Positions 35,523 through 45,700 of a DNA stretch of 57,116 bases are shown here, one piece after another; position 1 is the first letter of the stretch; the number at the start of each line of letters is the position of its first letter. A program made the translations under genes and the position numbers. A model generated the notes under the pieces. It worked only from the letters and a program-made list of their open reading frames with translations. It was not told the DNA's origin and did no database searches. Source of the DNA: an uncultured Mediterranea sp. (GTDB lineage: Bacteria; Bacteroidota; Bacteroidia; Bacteroidales; Bacteroidaceae); contig NZ_CABUOL010000019.1 in the NCBI RefSeq assembly GCF_902493215.1, forward strand, positions 1 through 57,116, written 5' to 3'.

Positions 35523-36140
35523 TCAGTCTTTCCCCGCTTTCCGGCAGGCCTCCACCAACTCTTCGAAGCGGGCAAGCACGGCAGAAAGGTCGTCGGCCGA
35601 GCGGTAACCCTGCCAGATGCTGCCCAGCAGGGCGGCTCCTCCGAAGCCAATGTCGTGGAGCAAGCCGAGCTTGTCGGCCGTCACGCCGCCCAAAGCGATG
35701 GTTTTTCGGGTCAGGATGCCCTCATTTGCGGCCTTTCGGAGCTGCTCTGTGCTGAATCCCGAGCGGTATCCTTGCTTGGAAATGCTGTCGAAGATGGGGC
35801 TCAGGAAGTGATAGTCGGTCTGCAAACCGTATCGTGCCACCTCTTCAAGCGAGTGGCAGGACCGGCTCACCAGCCCCTCGAAGCCCTGGGGAATGTGGGG
35901 ATTTCGGCCGTTCAGATGGATACCTCCCAGCCCGTAGCGTGCCTGCAAGGGGAAATGATCGTGCAGGCTGATGCGGCTGTAGTACTCCTTCGGCAGGCGG
36001 CGGATGAGGCTTTCGAGCTGCTCTTCCGCACAGCCGGGCTTGCGCAGGTGCAGACGGTCGGCACCTGCGTCCAGAAGTTGGGTCAGCGCTTCGGCTTCTT
36101 CGGGCAGGAAATCGGGTGCAGTAATGACGATGAACTTCAT
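35523..36140 (-). CDS. second thiamine-phosphate synthase-like protein (ThiE/TenI family)
   Basis: A 205-residue TIM-barrel protein. It has DRLHLRKPG, ISLHDHFPLQARYGLGGIHLN and a SPIFDSISKQGY loop in place of the GPFRYTTTKKN loop of ThiE, plus ALGGVTADKLGLLHDIGF. This is closer to TenI (thiazole tautomerase) and divergent ThiE proteins than to the true ThiE at 31962. Whether it is a synthase or tautomerase is open. The start MKFIVIT at 36140 gives a four-base ATGA overlap with the thiD stop, so translation is coupled; a longer frame with 12 extra residues lies inside thiD and is rejected. Confidence 0.82.
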   Translation of the reverse strand: MKFIVITAPDFLPEEAEALTQLLDAGADRLHLRKPGCAEEQLESLIRRLPKEYYSRISLHDHFPLQARYGLGGIHLNGRNPHIPQGFEGLVSRSCHSLEEVARYGLQTDYHFLSPIFDSISKQGYRSGFSTEQLRKAANEGILTRKTIALGGVTADKLGLLHDIGFGGAALLGSIWQGYRSADDLSAVLARFEELVEACRKAGKD

Positions 36141-36949
36141 TCTTCTGCTACGGGAAACTGGTCGGTCAGGTGCCACAAGGGGCCGTTTCCGTGTCCGATG
36201 CGCAGCTGGCTTCCAGCCTGGAGGGCACGGCCCAGGTAGTCTTTGGCCTCTCTGACGGCATCATGCAACTCATATCCTCGTCCGATGAAAGTGGCGATAG
36301 CCGACGAGAGGGTGCACCCCGTCCCATGCAGATTGGGCGTTTCGATGCGCGGCGCAGTGAAGTAATGGAATTCACCGTCGTAGAGTACATCCACCATTTC
36401 ATCCCCTTCTACATGACCTCCTTTGATGAGGAAGGCACACTGATGGCGTCCGTGCAGGGCGCGTGCAGCCTGTCTCATGTCGTCTACGGTCCGCACCTTG
36501 GCTCCCAGCAGCACCGATGCTTCGTGCAGGTTGGGTGTAGAAAGGCGGCTCAGAGGCAGCAGGAAGAGGGGTAAGGCGCGCAGGGCCTTGTCGTCTGTCA
36601 GGCGGCGTCCGCTGGTCGAAACCATGACAGGGTCGAGCACAACGGGGATGTCGCGCCGCTTCAGCAGCAGACTGCTGATGGCCTTGATGGTGTCATACTG
36701 GCCGGTCATGCCTATCTTGATGGCCTTTACGTCGAGGTCGTCGAGCACGGCCTTTATCTGGTCTCTGACCAATGTCGACGGCATGTATTGCACGAGCGAT
36801 ACCGTCTGTGTGTTTTGTGCCGTGACGGCCGTGATGGCTGCGGCGGCATAACTTCCAAGAGCCGAGATGGTTTTGATGTCGGCCTGTATGCCTGCACCGC
36901 CCGAGGGGTCGGATCCGGCAATGGAAAGTATTACGTCTGGATTTTTCAT
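36137..36949 (-). CDS. thiD: hydroxymethylpyrimidine/phosphomethylpyrimidine kinase
   Basis: This ribokinase-fold enzyme phosphorylates the ThiC product to hydroxymethylpyrimidine diphosphate. Seen in 270 residues: ILSIAGSDPSGGAGIQADIKT at the start, AITAVTAQNT, KIGMTGQYD, VLDPVMVSTSG, LIKGGHVEGDE, and the anion hole and base in LHGTGCTLSSAIA. It lies 24 bp downstream of uvrA on the same strand and overlaps the thiE-like gene by 4 bp, so it is apparently transcribed with uvrA rather than under the TPP riboswitch. I see no THI element in front of it. Confidence 0.96.
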   Translation of the reverse strand: MKNPDVILSIAGSDPSGGAGIQADIKTISALGSYAAAAITAVTAQNTQTVSLVQYMPSTLVRDQIKAVLDDLDVKAIKIGMTGQYDTIKAISSLLLKRRDIPVVLDPVMVSTSGRRLTDDKALRALPLFLLPLSRLSTPNLHEASVLLGAKVRTVDDMRQAARALHGRHQCAFLIKGGHVEGDEMVDVLYDGEFHYFTAPRIETPNLHGTGCTLSSAIATFIGRGYELHDAVREAKDYLGRALQAGSQLRIGHGNGPLWHLTDQFPVAEE

Positions 36950-36973
36950 GATGTATATTTTGTTTTCTTGTTA

Positions 36974-39748
36974 TTATACGGATAATTTCTCTTTCAGGAA
37001 CTGCCCTGTATAGCTGGCGGCACAGGCGGCCACTTCTTCGGGTGTGCCTGCCACAACTACATTACCGCCGCGGTCGCCTCCTTCGGGGCCGAGGTCTATC
37101 ACGTAGTCGGCACACTTGATGACATCTAGGTTGTGTTCGATGATGACGATGCTGTGCCCGCGTCGGATGAGGGCATCGAAAGCTTCAAGAAGTTTGCGGA
37201 TGTCGTGGAAGTGGAGGCCGGTGGTAGGCTCGTCGAAGATGAAGAGCGTCGGGTCGGCCTTCTCCATGCTCAGGTAGTAAGCCAGCTTGACACGCTGGTT
37301 CTCGCCGCCCGAGAGAGTGGATGACGACTGCCCCAGCTTGATGTATCCCAAGCCTACGTCCTGCAACGGGATGAGTTTCTTGACGATTTTCTTCTGCCCG
37401 TGCTGGCCGAAGAATTCGATGGCCTGGTCGACGGTCATCTCGAGCACGTCGTAGATGTTGGCATCGTGGAAGCGCACCTCCAGCGTGTCTTGCTTGAAGC
37501 GCTTGCCATGGCACGACTCGCACTCCAGCACCAGGTCGGCCATGAACTGCATCTCCACGGTGATGGTACCTTCGCCCTTGCACTCCTCGCAACGGCCGCC
37601 TTCGCTATTGAAGCTGAAGTAGCCGGCCGTGTAGCCCATCTGTTTGGCCAGCGGCTGGTCGGCATAGAGCTTGCGTATCTCGTCGTAGGCCTTGAGGTAG
37701 GTCACAGGGTTGCTTCGCGACGACTTGCCGATGGGGTTCTGGTCGACGAACTCCACGTTGCGCAGGTTGCGCAGGTCGCCTTCGATGCTTACGAATTCGC
37801 CCGGGCGGTCGCTGCATTCGTCCAACTCGCGCTTCAGGGCGCGGTAGAAGATGTCGCGCACCAGCGTACTCTTGCCCGAACCGCTAACACCCGTTACCAC
37901 GGTCATCACGTTCAGGGGGAAGCGTACATCAATGCCCTTCAGGTTGTTCTCGCGGGCACCTTTTATTTCGATATAGTTATTCCACGGGCGGTGTTGCGTG
38001 GGCACGGGGATGGTTTCCTCGCCCAACAGGTAGCGCACGGTGTAGCTGTTGCTGTGTTTCTGTAGGTCCTTCATGTCGCCCTGATACACCACTTCGCCTC
38101 CCAGGCGTCCGGCTTTGGGGCCGATGTCGATGATGTAGTCGGCGGCGCGGATGATTTCTTCGTCGTGCTCTACGACGACCACCGTGTTGCCCAACTGCTG
38201 GAGTTGGCGCAAGACACGTATCAGCTTGTCCGTGTCGCGGCTATGGAGGCCGATGCTGGGTTCGTCCAGTATGTAGAGACTCCCCACAAGGCTGCTGCCC
38301 AGCGAGGTGGCCAGGTTGATGCGCTGGCTCTCGCCGCCCGACAGGGAGTTGCTCAGACGGTTCAATGTCAGATAGCCCAGGCCCACGTCGACAAGGAAGC
38401 GGATGCGGCTGTTTATCTCCGTCAGGATGCGGCTGGCCACCTGTGTTTCGTGTTCGGTGAGCTTCAGGTGGTCGAAGAATGCCTTCAGCTCGGTGATGGG
38501 CAGGTCTACCAGCTCCGAGATGTTGCGTCCGCCCACCCGTACGTAACCTGCTTCGGGCTTCAGGCGGCTGCCATGGCAACGTGGACAGATGGTCTTCCCG
38601 CGGTAGCGGGCCAGCATCACGCGGTATTGTATCTTGTATTGGTTCTCCTGCAACATGCGGAAGAAAGCGTTGATGCCTTCGAAGTAGGGCGTACCCTCCC
38701 ACAACATGCGGCGCTGCTCGTCGGTCAGCTGGTAGTAGGGGGTAAAAATGGGGAAGCCTGCCTTTTCGGCTCCGCGGATGACCATGTCGCGCCATTCGCC
38801 CATCTTCTCGCCCCGCCAGCACATCACGGCTCCGTCGTAGACGGACAGGGCGCGGTTGGGCACCACCAGATGCTCGTCGATGCCGATGACTCGGCCGAAA
38901 CCTTCGCACTCAGGGCAGGCGCCCATGGGCGAGTTGAAGGAGAACATCTGGTCGTTTGGCTCCTCGAAAGTGATGCCGTCGGCCTCAAACTTGGTACTGA
39001 AGCGATAGAGGCGGGTGGTGCCGTCGGGCTGGTAGAAGCGTAGCAGGCAGGCACCGTCGCCTTCGTACATGGCTGTCTCTACGGAATCAGTCAATCGGCT
39101 CACGGTGTCTTTGGCGGCCGAGGCCGTCAGGCGGTCTATCAGCAGGAAAACGTTGTCGCCTTCGTGTGGTTCGTATTCGTCGATACGCATGGCCTGTCCG
39201 TTCACTTCCAGGCGGGTGAAACCCTGTTTCTGGTCGATGGCCAGCTGCTCCTTCATCGTACGTCCCTGGGGCACAAGCAGAGGGGTGAGGACGGTGAAGC
39301 GGGTACCTTCGGGGTACTCCAGCATGCACTGGACGATGTCTTCGGCCGAGTGCTTCTTCACCTCCTGCCCGCTGACGGGGCTGAACGTGCGTCCGATGCG
39401 GGCGTAGAGCAGGCGCAGGTATTCGTAGATTTCGGTCGAGGTGCCCACGGTAGAGCGCGGGTTGCGGCTGTTCACCTTCTGCGCGATGGCGATGGCGGGG
39501 GGGATGCCCTTGATGTAGTCGCACTCGGGCTTGCTCATGCGTCCCAGGAACTGGCGTGCATAGCTGCTGAGGCTCTCCACATAGCGGCGTTGCCCCTCGG
39601 CGTAGAGGGTGTCGAAGGCCAGCGACGACTTGCCCGAGCCCGACAGGCCGGTGATGACTACCAGCCGGCCTCGCGGTATCTCGACGTCGATGTTCTTCAG
39701 GTTGTTGACGCGGGCGCCTTTTATGATGATAGATTTGGTTTCACTCAT
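36974..39748 (-). CDS. uvrA: excinuclease ABC subunit A
   Basis: The damage-recognition ATPase of nucleotide excision repair, cytosolic, working with UvrB. The 924 residues are full length. Seen: first Walker A GLSGSGKSS at 34-42; zinc-binding CPECEGFG near 277 and CPRCHGSR near 386; ABC signature LSGGESQRINLA; second Walker A GVSGSGKSTL near 622; the C-terminal zinc module CEECKGEG near 719 with CESCHGKR near 741; and the second LSGGENQRVKLA. MSETKSIII (39748) is preferred over an ATG 18 codons earlier because it gives the usual N-terminus and leaves room for a promoter. thiD and a thiE-like gene follow closely. Confidence 0.97.
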   Translation of the reverse strand: MSETKSIIIKGARVNNLKNIDVEIPRGRLVVITGLSGSGKSSLAFDTLYAEGQRRYVESLSSYARQFLGRMSKPECDYIKGIPPAIAIAQKVNSRNPRSTVGTSTEIYEYLRLLYARIGRTFSPVSGQEVKKHSAEDIVQCMLEYPEGTRFTVLTPLLVPQGRTMKEQLAIDQKQGFTRLEVNGQAMRIDEYEPHEGDNVFLLIDRLTASAAKDTVSRLTDSVETAMYEGDGACLLRFYQPDGTTRLYRFSTKFEADGITFEEPNDQMFSFNSPMGACPECEGFGRVIGIDEHLVVPNRALSVYDGAVMCWRGEKMGEWRDMVIRGAEKAGFPIFTPYYQLTDEQRRMLWEGTPYFEGINAFFRMLQENQYKIQYRVMLARYRGKTICPRCHGSRLKPEAGYVRVGGRNISELVDLPITELKAFFDHLKLTEHETQVASRILTEINSRIRFLVDVGLGYLTLNRLSNSLSGGESQRINLATSLGSSLVGSLYILDEPSIGLHSRDTDKLIRVLRQLQQLGNTVVVVEHDEEIIRAADYIIDIGPKAGRLGGEVVYQGDMKDLQKHSNSYTVRYLLGEETIPVPTQHRPWNNYIEIKGARENNLKGIDVRFPLNVMTVVTGVSGSGKSTLVRDIFYRALKRELDECSDRPGEFVSIEGDLRNLRNVEFVDQNPIGKSSRSNPVTYLKAYDEIRKLYADQPLAKQMGYTAGYFSFNSEGGRCEECKGEGTITVEMQFMADLVLECESCHGKRFKQDTLEVRFHDANIYDVLEMTVDQAIEFFGQHGQKKIVKKLIPLQDVGLGYIKLGQSSSTLSGGENQRVKLAYYLSMEKADPTLFIFDEPTTGLHFHDIRKLLEAFDALIRRGHSIVIIEHNLDVIKCADYVIDLGPEGGDRGGNVVVAGTPEEVAACAASYTGQFLKEKLSV

Positions 39749-39771
39749 GTCTTTTTCTCGCTTACGGCATG

Positions 39772-39802
39772 CGAAGTTACGGAAAAACAAATCAAACCGC
39801 AA
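39772..39802 (-). promoter_or_regulatory. candidate promoter of uvrA
   Basis: On the minus strand: TTG at 39802-39800, a 20-bp spacer and TAACTTCG at 39779-39772 (one mismatch to TAnnTTTG). Confidence 0.45.
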
Positions 39803-39906
39803 TTTTTGACCGTATTTTGTAGAGACTTGTTGGTCAATTTTTCAGAAAAATAACGGCTTGGCAGGGATTGTGGCCGCTTCGGTGCGGATGGAGCGTCCGT
39901 TTGCCC

Positions 39907-40022
39907 AGCTTAAAGCATTGTTTTGTCCAGCTTAAAACATTGTTTTGTCCAGCTTAAAACATTGCTTTTCCCAGCTTAAAGCATCGCTTTTCCCAGCTTG
40001 AACGGATGCTTTTCCCAGCTCT
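39907..40022. repeat. 22-bp tandem palindromic array, copy set 4
   Basis: AGCTTAAA or its variant begins at 39907, 39929, 39951, 39973 and 39995, with a truncated sixth unit at 40017; spacing is exactly 22 bp. Each unit contains a small palindrome such as AAAACATTGTTTT or AAAGCATCGCTTTT, flanked by CCAGCTT or CCCAGCTT. The array lies 60 bp before the GHL10 promoter. Confidence 0.87.
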
Positions 40023-40081
40023 TTCTGAGGTATAGAGTGGAGGTCTCTGAGGGCGTAAAGCGCGAAAACCGTTTGTTCACC

Positions 40082-40112
40082 TTGGTACTTCCCACGCTTT
40101 GCACTATCTTTG
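40082..40112 (+). promoter_or_regulatory. promoter of the second GHL10 gene
   Basis: TTG at 40082-40084, a 20-bp spacer and TATCTTTG at 40105-40112; the ATG at 40133 follows about 15 nt after the predicted start. Confidence 0.7.
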
Positions 40113-40132
40113 TGGCAATTCTAAAAAAACAG

Positions 40133-41650
40133 ATGAAAACAATGAAACTGAAAAACTTGTTCGTGTGGATGTTGTTGCTGGCTTCGTGTGCCGTATGGGC
40201 GCAGGAACTGACGGGGCAACGCTATCCCAAACGTGAATTCCGTGCCGCCTGGATTCAGGCGGTGAACGGCCAGTTCAAGGGCATGCCGGCCGCGCAGATG
40301 CAGGCCACCCTCATCGGCCAGCTCAACTCCTTGCAGAAGGCGGGCATCAATGCCATCATTTTCCAGGTGCGCCCCGAGGCCGATGCACTCTATGCCTCGA
40401 AGCTTGAGCCCTGGAGCCGCTACCTGACGGGGGTACAGGGGCAGGCACCGCAACCCTATTGGGACCCCATGCAGTTTATGATAGACGAGTGCCACAAGCG
40501 CGGCATGGAGTTTCATGCCTGGATCAACCCTTATCGGGTGAAGACGTCGCTGGCCAACCAGCTGGCGCCTCAACACATCTGCAACCGCCATCCCGAGTGG
40601 TTTCTCACCTACGGCAATCAGCTTTTCTTCGACCCTGCCTTGCCGCAGAGCCGCGACTACATCTGCCAGGTGGTGAGCGACATAGTGTCGCGCTACGATG
40701 TCGATGCCATCCACATGGATGACTACTTCTATCCCTATCCCACGAAAGGAGTGGAGTTCCCCGATTCGGCCAGCTTTGCCCGCTATGGCGGCGGCTTCGA
40801 TAACATTGGCGACTGGCGGCGTAGCAACGTCAACCTGCTCATCCGCAAGATACACGAGACGGTGCGCGCTCTGAAGCCTTGGGTCAAGTTCGGCGTGTCG
40901 CCTTTCGGCATCTACCGCAACGACTCGAGCGACCCGTTGGGAAGCAGGACCCGCGGCTTGCAAAACTATGACGACCTTTACGCCGACGTGCTGCTTTGGG
41001 CACGCGAAGGTTGGATAGACTACAACATCCCGCAGATTTACTGGCAGATAGGCCATCCGGTAGCCGACTATGCCGTGCTCGTTGACTGGTGGGCCAAGCA
41101 TAGCGAGGGGCGTCCGCTCTTCATCGGCCAGTCGGTGATGAACACCGTCCAAAATGCCGACCCCAAGAACCCCAACATCAACCAGCTGCCTGCCAAGATG
41201 GCCCTGCAACGTGCCTATCAGACGATTGGCGGAAGTTGCCAGTGGTATGCAGGCGCGGTGGTGGAGAATACGGGCAAGTATCGCGATGCCCTGATAGCCG
41301 AGTATCACAAGTATCCTGCCCTGCCGCCTGTGTTCGACTTTATGGACGACAAGGCTCCCGGCAAGGTGCGTAAGCTGAAGCCTGTGTGGACGGAAGACGG
41401 CTATATCCTCTTCTGGACGGCACCCAAGTATAAGGACGAGATGGACCGTGCCGTACGCTACGTGGTTTATCGCTTTGCCGACAAGGAGGATGTGAATATT
41501 GACGATCCGTCGCACATCGTAGCTATCACCAACCAGCCGTGGTACAAGTTGCCCTACGAAGACGGCAAGACGAAGTACCGCTACGTGGTGACCGCCCTCG
41601 ACCGCCTGCACAACGAGTCGAAGTCGGTGAAGAAGAAAATCAAGCTTTAA
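40133..41650 (+). CDS. glycoside-hydrolase-like family 10 (GHL10/UPF0748) secreted protein, paralogue
   Basis: A 505-residue exported protein with signal peptide (LKNLFVWMLLLASCAVWAQ; a Cys six residues before the end could also suggest a lipobox, but spacing favours ordinary cleavage). The barrel shows REFRAAWIQAVNGQF, NAIIFQVRPEADALY, CHKRGMEFHAWINPYR, and DVDAIHMDDYFYPYP with acidic candidates, then a C-terminal fibronectin-like module (DGYILFWTAP). The same family occurs at 24365-25855; this copy has the longer loop before the Asp pair. Start at 40133, right behind the promoter. Its stop codon overlaps the convergent chromate-transporter stop. Substrate unknown; a cell-wall or host-glycan glycan is plausible. 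Confidence 0.9.
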   Translation: MKTMKLKNLFVWMLLLASCAVWAQELTGQRYPKREFRAAWIQAVNGQFKGMPAAQMQATLIGQLNSLQKAGINAIIFQVRPEADALYASKLEPWSRYLTGVQGQAPQPYWDPMQFMIDECHKRGMEFHAWINPYRVKTSLANQLAPQHICNRHPEWFLTYGNQLFFDPALPQSRDYICQVVSDIVSRYDVDAIHMDDYFYPYPTKGVEFPDSASFARYGGGFDNIGDWRRSNVNLLIRKIHETVRALKPWVKFGVSPFGIYRNDSSDPLGSRTRGLQNYDDLYADVLLWAREGWIDYNIPQIYWQIGHPVADYAVLVDWWAKHSEGRPLFIGQSVMNTVQNADPKNPNINQLPAKMALQRAYQTIGGSCQWYAGAVVENTGKYRDALIAEYHKYPALPPVFDFMDDKAPGKVRKLKPVWTEDGYILFWTAPKYKDEMDRAVRYVVYRFADKEDVNIDDPSHIVAITNQPWYKLPYEDGKTKYRYVVTALDRLHNESKSVKKKIKL

Positions 41651-42195
41651 TAAAGTATCAGCCCCGCTACCCCGCAGGCCACAATCATGCCGATGGGGTT
41701 CAGCTTGTACTTCCTGGTGCCCACGAAGGCCACGAGGAAGATGATACAGCTGATGACGAACGAACGCGTGTCTTCGGTGGGCGAGCCGAAGTTCTCGGCA
41801 TTCATCAGCACCAGGGCGGCCGAGGCGAGCAAACCCACCACCGCAGGGCGGAGACCTGCAAATATGGCCTCTACGGCCGGATGCTTCTGATACTTCAGGA
41901 AGAACTTGCTGATGGTGAGCATCAGGATGAACGACGGGAGCACCACGGCAAAGGTGGCGATGACGGAGCCCCACACACTGCCCGTGGCCGTGAAGCCTAC
42001 GTAGGTGGCCGAGTTGATACCGATGGGGCCGGGGGTCATCTGGCTGATGGCCACGATGTCGGTAAACTCCTGCGGTGTCAGCCACTCGTAGCGCGTCACG
42101 ACTTCACCCTGTATCATGGAGAGCATGGCATAGCCGCCTCCGAATCCGAACAATCCAATCTTGAAGAACGTATAGAATAATTGAAGATAAATCAT
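41647..42195 (-). CDS. chromate transporter-type membrane protein, second half
   Basis: A 182-residue membrane protein with one chromate-transport (CHR) domain. Its signature GLFGFGGGYAMLSMIQ lies near the N-terminus, followed by QMTPGPIGINSATYVGF and about five hydrophobic segments. Short CHR proteins occur as adjacent pairs that together correspond to one long ChrA. This is the distal partner, 27 bp after the first. Export of chromate has been shown for some pairs, but the true substrate in gut anaerobes is unclear. The last bases overlap the convergent GHL10 stop. Confidence 0.9.
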   Translation of the reverse strand: MIYLQLFYTFFKIGLFGFGGGYAMLSMIQGEVVTRYEWLTPQEFTDIVAISQMTPGPIGINSATYVGFTATGSVWGSVIATFAVVLPSFILMLTISKFFLKYQKHPAVEAIFAGLRPAVVGLLASAALVLMNAENFGSPTEDTRSFVISCIIFLVAFVGTRKYKLNPIGMIVACGVAGLILY

Positions 42196-42222
42196 AACTC
42201 CGATGTATTTTTAAAAGGTTGG

Positions 42223-42777
42223 TTATTGGTGTTGTCCGCTTGTGCGGTTTTTGTATTTCCCCCATGCGTAGCCTCCCACACCCGCGGCGATGATAATCCA
42301 GATGGGCGAGAATCCCAGAAGCCAGATGAGCAGGGCCGACACGACAGGTATCCACAGGTTGTAGCGGTTGATGCGTGCCGACTTGCCCATACTGAACGTG
42401 GGCGCGGCAATGAGAGCCACGACGGCCGGACGGATGCCTTTGAAGATGCGCTCCACCACCGTGTTCTCCTTGAAGTTGTGGAAGAAGAGGGCGATGGCCA
42501 GGATGATGAGAAACGAGGGCAGGATGGTGCCCAGTGCCGTGACGATGCTTCCGCGGATGCCGCGCAGGCGGTAACCGATGAAGATGGAGATGTTGACGGC
42601 CAGGATGCCGGGCGACGACTGGGCGATGGCAAGCAGGTCAATGAAGTCGTCCTTGGCTATCCAGTTGCGTTTCGTCACAATCTCGTTTTCGATGAGAGGC
42701 ACCATGGCATAGCCTCCCCCGATGGTAAAGGCTCCTATCTTGAAGAAGATGGAGAATGCTTCCAGATAAATGTTCAT
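42223..42777 (-). CDS. chromate transporter-type membrane protein, first half
   Basis: A 184-residue CHR-domain protein with GAFTIGGGYAMVPLIENEIV near the N-terminus, QSSPGILAVNISIFIGYRL, and the PxGxxxxN-like segment typical of the family. The C-terminus is basic (GKYKNRTSGQHQ). It begins with a four-base ATGA overlap with the stop of the large hybrid regulator, so translation is coupled to it; the second CHR gene follows 27 bp downstream. The two probably form one heterodimeric transporter. Confidence 0.9.
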   Translation of the reverse strand: MNIYLEAFSIFFKIGAFTIGGGYAMVPLIENEIVTKRNWIAKDDFIDLLAIAQSSPGILAVNISIFIGYRLRGIRGSIVTALGTILPSFLIILAIALFFHNFKENTVVERIFKGIRPAVVALIAAPTFSMGKSARINRYNLWIPVVSALLIWLLGFSPIWIIIAAGVGGYAWGKYKNRTSGQHQ

Positions 42778-45700
42778 TGTTGTTCTTCTATGTTCTTTTC
42801 ATTGGCAGGCCCGTCCTCGCCTTTGGCATATTGGCTGGGGCTCACCTTATAATACTTCTTGAAGACCTCGCGGAAATACTTCACGTCGTTGAAGCCGGTC
42901 ATTTCGGATATTTCCGTGATGTTGTATTGCTTTTCCCTGAGCAACTGGGCGGCACGCTTCAGGCGGATGATGCGGATGTAGTCGGCCGGCGCCTGGTCGG
43001 TCAGTGCCTTCAGCTTGTTGTAGAAACTGGTGCGGCTCATGTTCATCAGGGCACAAAGGCTGTCCACGTTGAATTCACTCTTCTCGATGTTGTCTTCCAC
43101 GTAGCGGGTCACGGTGGTGATAAACTTCCAGTCGAGGTCGTCCGTACAATTGTTGCAGGGCGTTTCGGGCTTTTCATCGTTTATGGCGAGGCTTGCATAC
43201 TTGCTCCGCAACAGGCGCCGGTTTTGTAGCAGGTTGGCGATAGTGGCGCGCAGGATACCCACGTTGAAGGGCTTCACAAGATAGTCGTCGGCCCCTGTCT
43301 GCAATCCCTCGATGATGCTCCGTTCGGTGTTGAGGGCCGTGAGCAGGATGATGGGGATGTGAGACGTGTTGATGTCTTTCTTCAAGGTGCGGCACAATTC
43401 GTCCCCACGCATTTCGGGCATCATGATGTCCGAGATGATGAGGTCGGGCGCATAGTCCTTCACCACTTCGAGGGCTTGCCTGCCGTTGTTGCAGGCCTGC
43501 ACGACATATACGTCGGACAAGGTCTGGCGGAGGTATTCTCTCAGTTCGTCGTTGTCTTCCACAATCAGTATCTTTTCGTGGTTCGAGGTTGCCTGCGGTT
43601 GTTCCGCCGTATCTTCGCGGGTGGGGAGGACGGTGGTTGTCGGGCATTCCTCCACCTGGTCTTCTGGCTGGACGGGTGGAAGTTCCGCTTCACGATTGGG
43701 CAGGGCATCCACGAAGGCAGCCTTGCGGTAGGCTTTCCGGCTTTTGGGGAAGCTGACCCGGACGGTGGAGCCTTGCCCTTCGGTACTGCTGAAGCTCAGT
43801 TTCCCTTTATGCAACCTGACGAGCTTCCATACCAGGAGCAGGCCGATGCCGCTTCCGCTTGTCTTGGCGTTGATGGCATTGCTTCCTCGGAAGTGCATGC
43901 GGAAAAGTTTCCGTTGTTCGGCGGCAGGCACTCCGATGCCCGTGTCCTTCACTTCGATTGTCCATTGTTCGGCCGTCTCCGTGGCTTCGAGCACGACGCT
44001 GCCTTCTTCGGCGGTATACTTCAAGGCGTTGGACAGAAGGTTCTTCAGGATGGAGTCCATCTTGTCCTTGTCTATCCACACGTTGAGGTAGTCGAAGTTC
44101 TTTTCGTAGGTCAGGGCGATGCGTTTCACCTTGGCATATTCGCGGAAGATGTTGAGGGTCTCTTCCAGATATGCTCCCAGCTCGTATTCGGCCACACGGA
44201 GCTTGCCTCCATACGTGTCGGCCCGTTCGAAGTTGATGAGGTTGGTGGTGAGGCGCAGGAGCACGTGTACGTTGCGCAGGGCGGTGTGGATGTTGTTCCG
44301 TCCGCTTTCGCTCAGTTGTTCGTGGTTGGCCAGGTCTTCCAGCGGCGCCTTGATGAGGGTGAGCGGCGTACGTATGTCGTGAGCGGTATTGATGAAGAAG
44401 CGTATCTTCTCGTTCGATTCACGCTTCTGCTTGCGCAGGAGGTAGATGCGCAAGGCCGTAATCAGCGCCACCAGGGTGAAGAGGATATAGGCCAGCCATG
44501 CCCACCAGCTGAACCAAAGGGGCTTGTCGATGACGATAGGCAGGCTTCGCTCTTCGAGCACCGTGTTGTGGTTCTCGTTGGAGATAGCCCGCACGCGCAA
44601 GGTATATTCGCCGGGGCTCAGGTTGGTGAAGCTGATGATGTTGTCGCGGCTGGGTTGGCTCCATTTGTCGTAGAAGCCTTCCAGCTTCCAGGAGTAGAGC
44701 ACCAGCGAAGGGTAGTCGTAGTTGATGGACGACACCTGCAGGGAGAAGATGTTTTGGTCGTACTTCAGGCGGAGCAGGCCGATGTCGTCGATGTTGGTAG
44801 TCAGCGGCGAGTGCTTGTCGCCGGGATAGACGGTTTCGTAGAGCACCTTGAAGTCGCTGAACACCATCTTGGTGGTGTAATGGTCGGGCAACACCATGTT
44901 CTTGTCGAATTCGATGGCGCCGTCGGTACTTCCGAAGACCAGCTGGCCGTTGCGTCTGAGGATACCCGCCGAAGCGTTGAAGTGTTCGGCTTTCAGGCCC
45001 TGCTCCTTCGTCCAGTTGTGGAAGGTCTTGCTATGCGGGTCGAAGGTGGTCAGCGTGCTTTCGGTACTCAGGAAGATGCCTCCCTCGCCGTCGGGCAGGA
45101 TGCAATAGACGTTGTTGGAGATGAGCGAGCTGTTGTCCTTGTCGAAGTGGTAGAACTGCTTTTCCTTCAGGTCGTATATGAGCAAGCCCGTGTTGTTGGT
45201 GCCGATGTATAGCTTCTGGTCGTCCGACTGGTAGAGGGAGTAGATGTAGTGCGATTCGACGGGCAGCTCCACATATTCGGCCTTGCCGCTCCGTTTCTCG
45301 AGGCGGTAGAGCCCGTTGACGGTACCCACCCACAAGTGCGTGGAGTCGTTTTCCGTCAGGGCGGTGATGTCCGACAGGCCTCCGATGAGGCGTACCTGCT
45401 TGCGTGTGTAGTCTATTTCCTTGAGGTTATAATAGCCGCCGGCCCATATCTTGCCGTCGCTTGTCTTCAGGATGGCACGGATGTACTTGTCGGCACGGAT
45501 GCCGGCATTGCCCATCGAGGCAGGCGTGAAGAATTGTACCGAACGGTTGCGCTTGTCTATCTGGTAGACGCCGGACGAGTATCCGCCTGCCCAGATGATG
45601 CCGGGTGCCACTTCGCACAGGGAGATGTAGGAGTGGCTCTTGTTTTTTCCGCCGGTTTCGAAAGTGCTCAGGAAGGAGGTCCATTGCTCCTGTCGGTCGT

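Larger units (their letters stand above)
39749..40132. other. intergenic region between divergent uvrA and the second GHL10 gene
   Basis: It holds the candidate uvrA promoter (39772-39802), the fourth 22-bp array (39907-40022) and the GHL10 promoter (40082-40112). No gene is visible; a frame running in from 39998 is an artefact upstream of the true start. Confidence 0.6.
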
